This document shows, one piece after another, positions 18,308 to 29,652 of a stretch of DNA of 64,000 bases. The stretch is from Streptomyces luteolifulvus (GTDB lineage Bacteria; Actinomycetota; Actinomycetes; Streptomycetales; Streptomycetaceae): NCBI RefSeq assembly GCF_008806595.1, contig NZ_VZRB01000029.1:1-64000 (forward strand), in the 5' to 3' direction. The notes below the pieces were generated by a model, which saw nothing but the letters and a program-made list of their open reading frames with translations, was not told where the DNA came from and did no database searches. Every line of letters begins with the position of its first letter. The stretch's first letter is position 1. The translations under genes were made by a program, and so were the position numbers.

Positions 18308-19270
18308 TCATCGGCGCGCGGCGAGCTGCCAGACCGTGCTGATGACGGCGTTGGTGCTGATGGTCTCGGTCTGCGGGTCCACGTTCTCGACGCGGTCGCA
18401 CGCGGCGTGGGTGCACTCGTCGATCCCCGTGGCGAAGCCGCCCACCGGGATGCCGACGTCGCCGAACGACACGTGGTCGCTGCCGCCGATGCCGATCCCG
18501 ATCGTGGGCAGGTTCCGGGCTGCGAAGTACCCCTCGAACGCCTCGGCCGCCGCGGTGTCGTCGTGGACGACGAGCCACCGCCCGCTGTTCCTGGTGCCGG
18601 CCATGTCCACGTTCAAGTAGACGTCGATCCGCTCGCGTTCGGCGGCCGGCAGATCCCTCACGTAGGCACTGGATCCCACCAGGCCGACCTCCTCAGCACC
18701 CCACCAGGCGAAACGCAGATGGCGGTCGGGCCTGAGGCCCGCCTTGGACACCTCCAGGGCGGTGGCGAGCAGAGCGGCGGAGCCGGAGCCGTTGTCGTTG
18801 ATTCCGGGGCCGTCCGCCACGCTGTCGAGGTGCGCCCCGGCGAACACGACGTGCTCGGGGTCCCCTCCGGGCCAGTCCGCGAGGAGGTTGTAACTGGTGG
18901 CGCCGTCGTGCGTGAAGCGGTGCAAGGTGGTGCGGAAACCAGCCCTGTCCAGCACGGCCTTCACGTAGGCGACCGAGTCGCGGTAGCCCCGGGTGCCGTG
19001 GGCGCGGTTGCCCCCGGAGCGGTCCGCGATCCGCTGCAGGACGTCGAGGTGCGGCATGACCTCGTCCGCGGTGACGACGGGCGGGGTGAGATCCGCGCGG
19101 CGTTCGGCCGCGGCGGCGGGGACGCCCACGAGGACGCCCACGAGGACGGCGTTAAGGCCCAGGGCCGCGGTCGTGCGACGGAGGCGGGACGACGCACGCA
19201 GCCGCGGCGTGCGGGGGCCGGATGTACGAGGGTCGGCTGTAGGGCGGCCTGGCGTGCTGATCGGGTGCAT
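18308..19270 (-). CDS. Secreted M28 aminopeptidase (SGAP-like)
   Basis: A 320-residue zinc exopeptidase related to Streptomyces griseus aminopeptidase. A long positively charged N-terminus leads into a hydrophobic signal segment ending PAAAA near residue 55. The dinuclear zinc site is visible: GAHLDSV (His), INDNGSGSA (Asp), WGAEEVG (catalytic Glu and ligand Glu) and VNVDMAG (Asp); a C-terminal His follows in ECTHAACD. It lies 48 bases upstream of the M1 peptidase on the same strand, so the pair probably degrades extracellular peptides together. Confidence 0.88.
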   Translation of the reverse strand: MHPISTPGRPTADPRTSGPRTPRLRASSRLRRTTAALGLNAVLVGVLVGVPAAAAERRADLTPPVVTADEVMPHLDVLQRIADRSGGNRAHGTRGYRDSVAYVKAVLDRAGFRTTLHRFTHDGATSYNLLADWPGGDPEHVVFAGAHLDSVADGPGINDNGSGSAALLATALEVSKAGLRPDRHLRFAWWGAEEVGLVGSSAYVRDLPAAERERIDVYLNVDMAGTRNSGRWLVVHDDTAAAEAFEGYFAARNLPTIGIGIGGSDHVSFGDVGIPVGGFATGIDECTHAACDRVENVDPQTETISTNAVISTVWQLAARR

Positions 19271-19939
19271 CGGTGTGGCTCTCTCTGGGGTGAGGTGATG
19301 GCTGGGCGCGCCCGGGGGCCAGGGCGCGGTGGATCACGATGGACGTCCGCCGGTCTGGCCGTGACGTCCGGGACAGGGCGGTTGCGGCGCCCTGGGCCTC
19401 GGACAGAGAGACGTGGGGCAGTGAGTTCGGTTGCAAAGAGCTCGCAAAGTGTCAGGGGTTGGTTCCCTGCCGCACAGGGCCTACTTGGTGGTGCGGTACG
19501 CGCGGCTTGCGGGCGGTGGCCCCGCCCTCGACCGTGAACGGGACGGGACGGCCCTGCCCGACGTGGCCGTGCCGGGCCGTCCCCGGCTTGGACGTGAAGC
19601 GCGCCAAAGACGGCGGCAGACGCATCGGCGTGTCCCCGCCGCATGCGCGGAGCGGAAGGTCCGCTCCGCGGTCACCCGGGTGCTGACGCCGGAGAGGACG
19701 GCTGGGCGGGATAAATCGCTGGTGAGCCGGTAGGCGCGCTGCCCGGTGGGAAAGCCGTACGTTCCGCCCACCAAGGGCGTGTCCGTGGTGAACACCCGCT
19801 GTCGAAGGGCGACGCGGGGGGTGGTCGAAGGCGGTCGACAGCTCGTCCACGGCCTGTTCGAGCGGGTCTGTATTGTTCGAGGTCGAGGCGGTCGAACCGA
19901 AGCGGTGGCAGGCGCGTCCGGCGGCGGTGGACAAGCGGT
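19271..19939. other. Intergenic region next to decayed insertion sequences
   Basis: About 670 bases with overlapping open frames on both strands but no recognised product. The transposase fragments that follow suggest decayed mobile DNA. The first part presumably holds the M28 promoter. Confidence 0.35.
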
Positions 19940-20167
19940 TCCGGGCGTTTGATCCCGGTCCTGCTGCTGCCGCCGGACGACTGGCCGCCCGAGGACCACC
20001 TGGCCCGGTTCGTCGCCGACCCGATCGACCAGACGCTCGAACTCTCGCTGATCCTTGCCGACTACGCGGAAAAACGCGGCTACCCGCCCTACGACCCCAG
20101 GCGATGGTGCGCCTGCTGATCTACGGCTACACCACCGGCGTCCGCTCCTCCCGGGCGATCGAGCGCA
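19940..20167 (+). pseudogene. IS1182-like transposase fragment
   Basis: Translation gives LLPPDDWPPEDHLARFVAD and, after a one-base frameshift near 20099, MVRLLIYGYTTGVRSSRAIE. Both match the N-terminal region of IS1182-type transposases. The frame is broken and the rest of the protein is missing. Confidence 0.6.
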
Positions 20168-20345
20168 CCGATGCCTTCCTCGGCGTCCGCTACCGGCGCA
20201 TCGTCAAACGCCGCGGCCGCAAGAAGGCCCTCGTCGCCGTCGCCCGCTCGATCCTCGTCGTCGCCTGGCACCTGATCAACGACCCTGATGCCGTACCGGG
20301 ACCTCGCGCTCGGGCGACTTCACCCGCGGCGTCACGATTCCGCGA
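20168..20345 (+). pseudogene. IS110-family transposase fragment
   Basis: Begins TDAFLGVRYRRIVKRRG and continues with VAVARSILVVAWHLINDP, typical of the C-terminal region of IS116/IS110/IS902 transposases. A frameshift follows near 20290. It is joined directly to the IS1182-like fragment, so two unrelated elements have recombined or one inserted into the other before decay. Confidence 0.6.
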
Positions 20346-20382
20346 TCGAGCAGGAAGCACGATCGTCTCACGGAGGCGGAGA

Positions 20383-21330
20383 TCAGCGAGCCTTGTTGCG
20401 GGCAGACTCGAACACCGTCAGTGGATCTCCTTCATAGCGCCAGGGCCAACTGGTGACCCTTCCTCCGACGGCTTCGAAAACGGGTGCGGCTCCTCGTAGC
20501 CTGCCGGCGGCAGTCAGCGCATACGCGAGAAGGTTGAGATCGGAAACGGCCGCCGCATGAGAGAAGAACGCCGGACGTGGCCAGGTGGCTTGCGCCCGGA
20601 CCAGAAACTGTGCCGTCTGCGTGCTGTCCCACTGGTCGCGCGCCAGAAGTGCCTCCGCTCCGCCACGTGCCTTTGCGGAGTGATACCGCATGAGGTGGAC
20701 TTCGAGCTCGACGGCAGCGCAGGGAGCGTTCGGTGGCATCCGCGTGAGCAGAGAGTCGACGAACTCGATTGCCCGGCCGAGGGAACCCGATTCCTGCGGA
20801 CCGAGGTAGTGCAGCATGCTGAAATACGCCTCGCGATGCCACCTGTCCCGGGCCACGATCTCATCCCAGATCGCAAAGACCTCGCGGCGGTGTGCACGCT
20901 CCAGCCGTGCGATGCCCAGCATCGCCACCCAGGGCGCGGGGTTCTGAGGGTCGAGATCCGCCGCCCGTTGACATCTGGCCCACGTCGCTGACCCATCCGG
21001 CAGAGCTCCACTCCTGCGGCCGTGTTCGAGTTCGGCCAGGGAGTAAAGGACCAAAGCGTTGACGTTCTGCGGCTCCCGCTTCACCCAGGCAGCAGGAAGA
21101 TGCGACTCCGGCAGGAAACTGGAAAGGACGGAGAGACGGTGTGTCCTGCGGTCGAAGTTCTGGGGATCCTGATCCAGAATCTGAGCTATCTGAGCCACAG
21201 CAATGTCTGTCGCCCCAGCTGGGCTCGACCTCTTGGTGGAACGCAGCCGCTTCAGGAGCCTACCCAGTTCAACGTCGTCGAGTTCCGGGGCAAGGCGCGG
21301 AGTTCTCCCGCGGGTTGAGAAGATTGGCAT
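20383..21330 (-). CDS. Hypothetical helical-repeat (TPR-like) protein
   Basis: A 315-residue protein with no signal peptide or membrane span. Repeated helical pairs such as ALVLYSLAELEHG and RAADLDPQNPAPWVAMLG look like degenerate TPRs, with the LDPQNP-type turn seen twice. Trp-rich segments recur (WAVFAIWDEI-like, WPWRYEGDP). I cannot assign a function. It diverges from the APC permease at 21608 across about 280 bases that must contain both promoters. Confidence 0.6.
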   Translation of the reverse strand: MPIFSTRGRTPRLAPELDDVELGRLLKRLRSTKRSSPAGATDIAVAQIAQILDQDPQNFDRRTHRLSVLSSFLPESHLPAAWVKREPQNVNALVLYSLAELEHGRRSGALPDGSATWARCQRAADLDPQNPAPWVAMLGIARLERAHRREVFAIWDEIVARDRWHREAYFSMLHYLGPQESGSLGRAIEFVDSLLTRMPPNAPCAAVELEVHLMRYHSAKARGGAEALLARDQWDSTQTAQFLVRAQATWPRPAFFSHAAAVSDLNLLAYALTAAGRLRGAAPVFEAVGGRVTSWPWRYEGDPLTVFESARNKAR

Positions 21331-21607
21331 GCACGCATGCTAGAGCCTCCTCCGCACCAACACTTCGCCAACATTTCACACTTAATGTGGCCTCCGCCGG
21401 TGTCCGGAACGATGGCCGAAGCACCGCCTCGCTCGGGCGACGGTGTCGACGACGTCGAATTGCACAGCGCGACGTGCCCGAGGCCGGCAGGTGGGCCGTC
21501 CTCACCAGCCGACAGCTCAAGCGGATCTTGCTGGCGCCAGGGGCAGTCACCGAACGTCATCTGCGCGGATTCTGCCCATCGCGGCACAGTCACCATGTGG
21601 AGGGAAA

Positions 21608-23074
21608 GTGGAGAATCAAATCTGGGACACTGATACTACGGCTGATCCGGGGAGCGATCCGAATCCCAGCGGTGTGACTTCGCTGCGATTCGGGGTTCTG
21701 ACGGCACGGCAGGTGATTTTCTTCGTGATCGCAGCGGCGGCGCCGCTGGGATTTTCGGTGGGTGCGATTCCCCTGGCGATCGGACGCGGAGGCATCGGCA
21801 CTGCGGGCATGCTTCTGGTCTGTGGAGCCATCTTCGCCGTCTTCTCAGTGGGATATGTAGCGATGGCTCGTCATATCCGCAAGGTCGGCGGCCTGTATCT
21901 GTTCGTCACGGAGGGACTGGGGCGGCCACTGGGGGTGGGATCGGCCTTTCTCGCGGTGCTGTCTTATGCCGTAGCTTCAATCGGTTCGGTTGGCGCGTTC
22001 GCAGTTTTCGCACAGCACGCGGTACAGAATCTACTGCACTGGAACACACCGTGGGAGTTGTGGGCCTTCGTGGCCGTTGCCTCGATGGCGCTGCTCGGGC
22101 TGCTGGGCGTCGACCTCAACGCCCGTGTGCTGGGCATCGTCGTAACGTGCGAGATCGCTATTCTGCTGGTCTTCGCTCTGGTTGTGACGATGAGCGGTGG
22201 AGAGGACGGGCTGTCGGCCACGGCATTCTCACCGCACGAAGTGTTCGGAAGACAACCGGGACCGATGATGGCGATCGCGATCACAGCGTTTGCCGGCTTC
22301 GAGGCGACGGTACTGTACGCCGAGGAGGTCCGAGACGGTCATCGCACCATCCGACGGGCAACCTACGGGGCGATCAGCGTCATGATGTTTCTCTACGCGT
22401 TCGTCTGCTGGGCAGTGGTCCAGGCCTTCGGTGACGCCGGTGCGGTGGCGCAGGCGAACACCGACCCGACCAACATGTTCTTCACTGCCACACACAGCTT
22501 CATCGGGAACTGGGCGGCGCAGACGTTGAATGTTGTCGTCGTCACCAGCTGGTTCGCCGCGATCCTCGCCTTCCACAACGCTGCCTCGCGCTATCTCTTC
22601 GCCATGGGGCGTGACCGCGTGCTACCGCCGATGTTCGGGAGAGTGCAGCAGCGTACCGGGTCACCATGGGCTGCCAGTGCTGGGCTTTCGATCTGCACGC
22701 TGCTGGTTGTGTCGATCTTCGCCATCGGTCACCTGGATCCGTACCTGGACCTGTTCGTTCTCTGCACCACGCCAGGGGTGATCGGCCTCCCGGTCCTGAC
22801 ATGCCTTGCCTCGGTGGCGGTGTTTGCCTACTTCCTTCGAAACAAGCGCGGCCTCCCGGCCTGGCAAGTTTGGTTCTGCCCCCTTCTCGCTGCCGCTGCC
22901 CTCGCCTTCGTCACCTGGCTAATCATCGACCAGCTCGATCTCTTCACCGGGCGTTCCGGGATAGTCAACATCATTTTGCCGCTCATCGTCCCGGCCGCGG
23001 TTCTCTTCGGATGCGCCCGCGCGTTTTGGCTCCGACAGCGACAGCCGGACGCGTACGAGCGACTCGCATCGTGA
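21608..23074 (+). CDS. APC-family amino acid/amine permease
   Basis: A 488-residue integral membrane transporter with about 12 hydrophobic segments. The first helix region FVIAAAAPLGFSVGAIPLAI and the conserved AFAGFEATVLYAEEVRD segment of the APC superfamily are visible. The substrate is probably an amino acid, amine or related metabolite taken up by proton symport. GTG 21608 was chosen, preceded by GGAGGG at short spacing; upstream in-frame sequence lacks membrane or coding character. It may supply a substrate to the catabolic genes, but no IclR-type operator was found in front of it. Confidence 0.82.
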   Translation: MENQIWDTDTTADPGSDPNPSGVTSLRFGVLTARQVIFFVIAAAAPLGFSVGAIPLAIGRGGIGTAGMLLVCGAIFAVFSVGYVAMARHIRKVGGLYLFVTEGLGRPLGVGSAFLAVLSYAVASIGSVGAFAVFAQHAVQNLLHWNTPWELWAFVAVASMALLGLLGVDLNARVLGIVVTCEIAILLVFALVVTMSGGEDGLSATAFSPHEVFGRQPGPMMAIAITAFAGFEATVLYAEEVRDGHRTIRRATYGAISVMMFLYAFVCWAVVQAFGDAGAVAQANTDPTNMFFTATHSFIGNWAAQTLNVVVVTSWFAAILAFHNAASRYLFAMGRDRVLPPMFGRVQQRTGSPWAASAGLSICTLLVVSIFAIGHLDPYLDLFVLCTTPGVIGLPVLTCLASVAVFAYFLRNKRGLPAWQVWFCPLLAAAALAFVTWLIIDQLDLFTGRSGIVNIILPLIVPAAVLFGCARAFWLRQRQPDAYERLAS

Positions 23075-23375
23075 ACACGGTTCGGCGGTTGCTCCACGAC
23101 GGGGAGAGTCCGTCTGGCCCGTGACGGGCGAAGCCGACCGTTGGCCTTCGGTCACAGTCGGCACCCGCAAAGACCCTTGGTTGTAGATCTGTGTATTGGG
23201 GCCCCGGGGCCGACCGCCGCGCGTGCCGTGCTTCAGGCGGTTGCGGACCCGGTCGGCCCGCACGCGGTTCGGGCGCAGATCCCGATGAGCGTGCGCTCGA
23301 GCGTGCGGGTTCGGTCCTCGACCAATCGGAACGATGCTCGGTCATCGTGCTGTTCGATACCTGCCGTAGGGTGCG
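23075..23375. other. Convergent intergenic region
   Basis: 300 bases between the permease and the minus-strand coiled-coil gene. It contains a GGGGCCCC palindrome and a short GCCC/GGGC repeat, but no strong terminator and no gene. Confidence 0.35.
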
Positions 23376-24524
23376 TCATTTCCCTCTGCCCGGGCGCCTC
23401 CCTTGCGGCGGTGGCGTCCTGACCTGGCTTTGGCTGGCCGAGGAGCTGCGTCCTGAGTTGCTCGAGCCTGGGGGGCCAGCGGGAACCGAGGCCTGGACGT
23501 GGACATGGATCGAAAACCCTTCGGAGGGGATCAGGGAAAAAGGTGGGGAAACGGTCGAGCCTGACCAGGACGAAGGGGACGGGGACGGGGGACTCACCTG
23601 GCTTGACGGATCCAGCTGGGCGGCAGCCGCTCCGTCGTTCAATCCGACCCCGGGCGACCCAAGCCCCTCTGACCCGACGCTGGGCGACGCCTCAGTGGAC
23701 GGCGCCGACTGGCCCGTCCCATAGAAGCCTTCCAGCGCTCGCTCAAGGTGCTGCGTGAGGAATGCATTCTGAGCCGCCGAGTCCGTTTTCTGCATTTCCC
23801 GCGTTGCTGTTTGCGCGTTGGACGCCGCGTTCCCCGTCAGGGCGAATTGGGCCATAGAGGCGTCGATCCCACTGTCCGGCCCCCCTCTCATGTCAGGTCC
23901 AATCCCAGCGGTCGGCCCCGACGGACCTTTCCCCAAGGACCCTTGCTCCTCCTGTCGCCCGCGTGCAAAGCGCGACGGTTCCTCAAAGGTGGGTCCCGTC
24001 GTTGAGTCGGACTGTTGCGCGGCGGACTTCTGCAGTTCCCTCTCGTACGCGTTGCCGGCGTAGTCTCCGGCTATCGGCAGCAAACCTTTGCCGTACGCCC
24101 ACTTCAGACCGCTACTTTTCCTGATCTCGCGCAGAACCGCGTCCTCGAATGCCTCGCGATCATCTTTCGAAAGGGCACCGATCTGGGATTCAAGCTTGCT
24201 GAGCTTCTCTTCCCTTTTCCTCTCGCGTGAGGAGTCCCTGTTCGCCGACCTCTCGGAGGCGTACGGCATCTGCTGCTCGGGCATCGTCGGCCAGCCGCGC
24301 GCCGACCCGTATCCGACCGGACCGGGGCCGCCGGTCTCGAACCCATCGGCGGACGAGGTGCCTTTGCCACGCGACCTCGATCGCCACCAGGCCCTGAAAC
24401 GACGAAACAGGTCCAGCGTTCTCTGCCACCTGCTGCGTTCCGTCCCGAGCAGCTCTCGCGCCAGTTTCCCCGGCGCGGTCAGCCGGTTCCGGCTGCCCTG
24501 GGGACTCGGGTTGGCATCGGCCAT
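23376..24524 (-). CDS. Hypothetical protein with coiled coil; candidate effector
   Basis: A 382-residue protein with no recognised domain. It is basic at the N-terminus (Arg/Trp-rich residues 25-55), has a charged coiled coil (about residues 100-130, RERKREEKLSKLESQ), a central hydrophilic part rich in Gln, Gly and Ser, and a Pro/Ser-rich tail. There is no signal peptide or membrane span. The ATG at 24524 follows AGGGG. An ECF-type promoter lies 40-67 bases upstream. It shares that promoter type, its soluble nature and its length with the unknown protein at 39682, so both are candidate substrates of the type IV-like apparatus. This is inference only. Confidence 0.6.
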   Translation of the reverse strand: MADANPSPQGSRNRLTAPGKLARELLGTERSRWQRTLDLFRRFRAWWRSRSRGKGTSSADGFETGGPGPVGYGSARGWPTMPEQQMPYASERSANRDSSRERKREEKLSKLESQIGALSKDDREAFEDAVLREIRKSSGLKWAYGKGLLPIAGDYAGNAYERELQKSAAQQSDSTTGPTFEEPSRFARGRQEEQGSLGKGPSGPTAGIGPDMRGGPDSGIDASMAQFALTGNAASNAQTATREMQKTDSAAQNAFLTQHLERALEGFYGTGQSAPSTEASPSVGSEGLGSPGVGLNDGAAAAQLDPSSQVSPPSPSPSSWSGSTVSPPFSLIPSEGFSIHVHVQASVPAGPPGSSNSGRSSSASQSQVRTPPPQGRRPGRGK

Positions 24525-24563
24525 GGTGCCCCTTTTCATGGTCGGAGGTGCTGACGTGTGGGA

Positions 24564-24591
24564 CAACGGGCCGCCGGGACGAACGGTTCAA
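24564..24591 (-). promoter_or_regulatory. ECF-type promoter (coiled-coil gene)
   Basis: On the minus strand TTGAAC (24591-24586), 17 bases, then CGTTG (24568-24564), about 40 bases before the start at 24524. One of twelve matching sites. Confidence 0.65.
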
Positions 24592-24813
24592 CGCCCGGCG
24601 CTCCCCTCGTCGCCCGCATGCGCCGCGTCAGCGGATCCACTGCACCGGGGGCGCGGGTCGGCCGCTTCGGCCGCGTCCGCGAAGCGGCCGTGGAAACGAC
24701 GTGCGGCGAACGGCTGGCCGCACCGCCCGGCCCACCCACCGACAGCGCGCAGGGCACACCGGCAGCAGGAGACGGCGTGCTCACAGGGGCAGACGGTGCA
24801 GGGCTTCGGTGGG

Positions 24814-27798
24814 TTACGCCGACTCGGTGGCCCGCCGTCGCCCGTCCGGACCGTCGGCGTCCTCGGCGTCCTCGGCGTCCAAGTCGTGCAGGCTCGCGCG
24901 CATGTCGTTGGCCTCCGGATGAGCGGCTTCCTCCAGCAGCACGAGCGCCCTGCGCCAGGCGGCGCGGGCCGCGTCGCGATCGCCTGCGGCCCGGTGCGAG
25001 GCTCCGAGGTGCCGCAGGACGTCGGCCTCGAGATAGCGGTCCCCGATTTCCCGGAACAGCCTCAATGACACCTCGAAGCACTCGATGGCCGCGTCGTACC
25101 GGCCGAGGTGGTGATGGGCGTAGCCGGTGGTGTCCTGCGTCGAGGCCTCTCCGTAGTCCTCGCCGATCTTCTGGTAGAGGGCGATGCCCTTCTCGCAGTG
25201 CTCCAGGGCCCTGTCGTGCTCGCCCATCAGGATGTACGTCCAGGCGACCTGGTTGAGAACGCCGGCCTCACCGCTGAGGTCCTCCTGGGCCCGGTACAGC
25301 TCGCGGGCGCGGTCGTAGTGATCGAGCGCAGCTGTGTACGCTCCCGTCTTGTTGGCACGGTAGGCGAGGGCGCGATGGGTGTGGGCCTGGCCGTGCGCCT
25401 CGCCGGTCTCCTGGAACAACTCCAGTGCACGCTCTTGGTACTGCAGTGCCTGATCAGTGTGTTCGAGTTGCGCGTGGGCCACGCCCAGCCCGCACAGGGC
25501 ATACGCCTGGCCGATACTATCGCCGACGACCCGCGCGGCTCTCAGCGCGACGCTGTTGATCTCCATTAGGTCGTGCCAGAAGCCGAGACGGTTGAAGTAC
25601 ACGTCCAGGGCATAGGCGGTGCGCCAGGCGTGGTCGTCGAAGCCGTGGGCGGCGGCGTGCTCGACGATCGCCCGCAGGACGTACCGTTCGGTGCGCAACC
25701 ACGAGGTGGCGTTCTTCCGGTCGTTGAACCGGAGGGGCGCGCTGCCCGTTGTGCCCGGCTGGGGGGAGAGGGTCTGGCGGAAAGGGTCGAGGACTGAAGC
25801 GCAGTTGTGGGCCGTGTGCAGATAGTGGTCGTGCAATCTCAGCAGTGCCTCCCGGCGTTCGCTCTCGGTGTCCTCGGTCCCGGCGAGTTCGGCGGCGTAG
25901 GCGCACAGCAGGTCGTGGAAGACGAAGCGGCCGGGCTCCCGTTCGGTGAGCAGGCTGGCCCCGGTGAGCTCGGCGAGCAGGGCGCGGGCCCGGCGTGGGG
26001 GGACGCCGGCCAGGGCCGCCGCCGCGGCGGTGCTGACGTCGGGGCCTGGGTGCAGGGACAGCCGGCGGAAGAGTTCCGTCGTCTCGGGTGGCAACGCGTC
26101 GTAGGACCAGGAGAAGACGGCGCGCACATCGGTGCCGACATCGCCGCCGGTGAACGCGTCCAGGCTGCCATGGCTCTCCCGCAGTTCCCCGGCGATGTCC
26201 GCGAGCCGGAAGGCGGGGTGGTGGGCGGCGCGGGCCGCCACGATGGCCAGGGTCAGTGGCAACCGGGCGCACAGGCTGACGATGTCGTCCGCGGCCGCCG
26301 GCTCGGCCTCGATCCGCTCGGCGCCCAGCCGCCGGGCCAGCATCTCACGGGCCTCCTCGGCCGTCGGCAGGCCCAGCGTGAGCGGATGGGCGCTCTGCCC
26401 GGCCACCAGGCCGCTCAACCGGCTGCGGCTGGTGACAATGACCAGACAGCCCGAAGTGCCGGGCAGCAGCGGCCGTACCTGTTCGGCATCGCGGGCGTTG
26501 TCCAGCACGATCAGGACGCGGCGGTCGGCGAGGACGCTGCGATAGAGAGCGGCCTGTGCGTCGAGGCCGTCCGGGACGGAGTGCTGTGCGACCCCGAGCG
26601 CGACCAGAAACGCCGTGATCGCGTCGGAGGGGTCCACCGCGGAGCCCTTCCGGTCGTATCCGCGGAGGTTTACGTAGAGACTGCCATCGGGGAAACGGTG
26701 GGCGATCCGGTGGGCCCCGTGCACGGCCAGGGTGGTCTTGCCGGCCCCCGCCATCCCGTCGATGAGGGCGATCACGGTTGTGTGTGGGTGCCCCTCGTCG
26801 GGCACAAGCGCGGCCACACGCTCAAGTTCGGCCCGTCGCCCGGTGAACGCCGGTAGATCGGCCGGCAGTTGGGAGGGAGACACCGTCCTTGCCGGACGTA
26901 CCGGCTCTTGATCCCCCGATGCCGGAGGACCGGCCCCGTCGCCGGCACGCGAAGTGCCGGTGCCGGCGAAGCCGATGCCCGCCGCTGGTTCCCGCTTCTT
27001 CGGCTGGGCGAGGGACGGATCCCCGGCCAACAGCCGCGCGTGTACGGCCTGCAGGGACGGGCCCGGTTCGATCCCCAGTTCCTCGACGAGAGTGCGGCGG
27101 GTGCTCGCGTAGACCTCCAGAGCCTCGGCCTGCCTCCCGCACCGGTACAGGGCGATCAGCAGCAGTTCGCACACCTCCTCGCGCAACGGGTGCGCGTCGT
27201 GCAGCGCCACCAGGTCCGGCAACACCTCCGTATGGTGCCCGAGTTCGAGCTCGGCGCGCATCGAGGTCTCCTGGGCGTTCAGGCGCAGCCCCTCCAGGTA
27301 TGCGCGCTCGGCCTCGGCGTACGGTCCGGGGATCCCGGCCAGCGGAGTGCCGTGCCAGAGAGCCAGCGCGGTGCGCAGCAGCCGGGCGGCGGTGGGGTGG
27401 TCGTCCGCGGCGCGCCGGCGCTCGGCCCGGTTCACGTGGTCCTCGAACTGACCGAGATCGATGGAGACCGATTCGGTCCTCAGGACGTATCCGTCCCCGA
27501 TGGACACCACGAGCCTGGGCGGTTCCCCCGGGGCCCGGTCGGGCTCCAGCAGCTTGCGCAGGCGCGAGACGTAGGTGCGGAGAACCGAGACCGCGCCAGG
27601 CGGTGGATCGGTACCCCATATGCCGTCGACCAGGTCGCCGAGGCCGACAACCCGTCCCCGGCCCATCAGCAACAGCGCGAGAACGGCTCGCTGTTGGGGT
27701 GATCCGAGCGCCAGCTCCGCGTCACCGAACCAGGCCCGCAGCGGTCCGAGCAGCGAGAAGCGCAGGGAGTGCGCAACCGAGCGGTCTATGGCCTCCAC
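24814..27798 (-). CDS. AfsR/SARP-type regulator with NB-ARC and TPR domains
   Basis: A 994-residue regulator. Order: OmpR-like winged helix (about residues 10-90; ALGSPQQRAVLALLL, VLRTYVSRLRKLLEP), BTAD (about 95-245), linker, NB-ARC ATPase (P-loop GMAGAGKTTLAV, Walker B RVLIVLDNARD, SRSRLSGLV), a winged-helix segment, then many TPRs to the end. This is the AfsR layout; such proteins activate target promoters through direct repeats. The GTG at 27798 was preferred. A close paralogue lies at 30058 on the other strand, and the ChW membrane protein sits between them. Confidence 0.88.
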   Translation of the reverse strand: MEAIDRSVAHSLRFSLLGPLRAWFGDAELALGSPQQRAVLALLLMGRGRVVGLGDLVDGIWGTDPPPGAVSVLRTYVSRLRKLLEPDRAPGEPPRLVVSIGDGYVLRTESVSIDLGQFEDHVNRAERRRAADDHPTAARLLRTALALWHGTPLAGIPGPYAEAERAYLEGLRLNAQETSMRAELELGHHTEVLPDLVALHDAHPLREEVCELLLIALYRCGRQAEALEVYASTRRTLVEELGIEPGPSLQAVHARLLAGDPSLAQPKKREPAAGIGFAGTGTSRAGDGAGPPASGDQEPVRPARTVSPSQLPADLPAFTGRRAELERVAALVPDEGHPHTTVIALIDGMAGAGKTTLAVHGAHRIAHRFPDGSLYVNLRGYDRKGSAVDPSDAITAFLVALGVAQHSVPDGLDAQAALYRSVLADRRVLIVLDNARDAEQVRPLLPGTSGCLVIVTSRSRLSGLVAGQSAHPLTLGLPTAEEAREMLARRLGAERIEAEPAAADDIVSLCARLPLTLAIVAARAAHHPAFRLADIAGELRESHGSLDAFTGGDVGTDVRAVFSWSYDALPPETTELFRRLSLHPGPDVSTAAAAALAGVPPRRARALLAELTGASLLTEREPGRFVFHDLLCAYAAELAGTEDTESERREALLRLHDHYLHTAHNCASVLDPFRQTLSPQPGTTGSAPLRFNDRKNATSWLRTERYVLRAIVEHAAAHGFDDHAWRTAYALDVYFNRLGFWHDLMEINSVALRAARVVGDSIGQAYALCGLGVAHAQLEHTDQALQYQERALELFQETGEAHGQAHTHRALAYRANKTGAYTAALDHYDRARELYRAQEDLSGEAGVLNQVAWTYILMGEHDRALEHCEKGIALYQKIGEDYGEASTQDTTGYAHHHLGRYDAAIECFEVSLRLFREIGDRYLEADVLRHLGASHRAAGDRDAARAAWRRALVLLEEAAHPEANDMRASLHDLDAEDAEDADGPDGRRRATESA

Positions 27799-28147
27799 GG
27801 CCCGGACCCTAGCGATCGGCACGGGCGGGTGTCAGCCGGAAGCGGCTCGCTCTCGATCGCGTCGGCGCGTCGGCATGCGGCGGAACCCGTGGTCAACAGG
27901 GTTTCCGGCGTTTCACTCACCCGGGGGAACGTGACGGAACACACGAATCCGCAACGGGTGCACCGGCGGGCTCGCCGTGGTGCCGCCCTGCGCACCGCCT
28001 GTGGTCCGGCCAACGCCGCAAGGCGCAAGGTGAAGTTCCTGTCCGCCCCGGGCGGCGACGTAGCGGATCGCGTCCCTCAACGCCCGCTGGACCGGACAGA
28101 CACCGCTGAACCCGTCGCGGTTCCTCTTCCTCTCATGTTCATCTCGT
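27799..28147. other. Intergenic region upstream of the AfsR-like gene
   Basis: About 350 bases between two minus-strand genes. It must contain the promoter of the AfsR-like gene. No ECF-type motif or strong hairpin was found in it. Confidence 0.4.
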
Positions 28148-29524
<1,377 letters not shown>

Positions 29525-29624
29525 GCCCATCCCCTTCCTTGTGATGTCGGCCGCATGGCCTCGTGCGGGTCCGCTGCGGCCTCGAACGGTCACCGGCCGG
29601 GCGTGACGGCGGTCCCGCGCCCCG

Positions 29625-29652
29625 CAACGGGCAGCGGAGGAAAACGGTTCAA
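29625..29652 (-). promoter_or_regulatory. ECF-type promoter (ChW membrane protein)
   Basis: Minus strand: TTGAAC (29652-29647), 17 bases beginning CGTTTTCC, then CGTTG (29629-29625). Spacer and flanks are almost the same as in the promoter at 37060. Confidence 0.7.

Noticed and set aside
19452..19934. Minus-strand frame of 160 codons
   Set aside because: Arg/Pro/His-rich composition with no motif, next to decayed insertion sequences; it looks like a chance frame.
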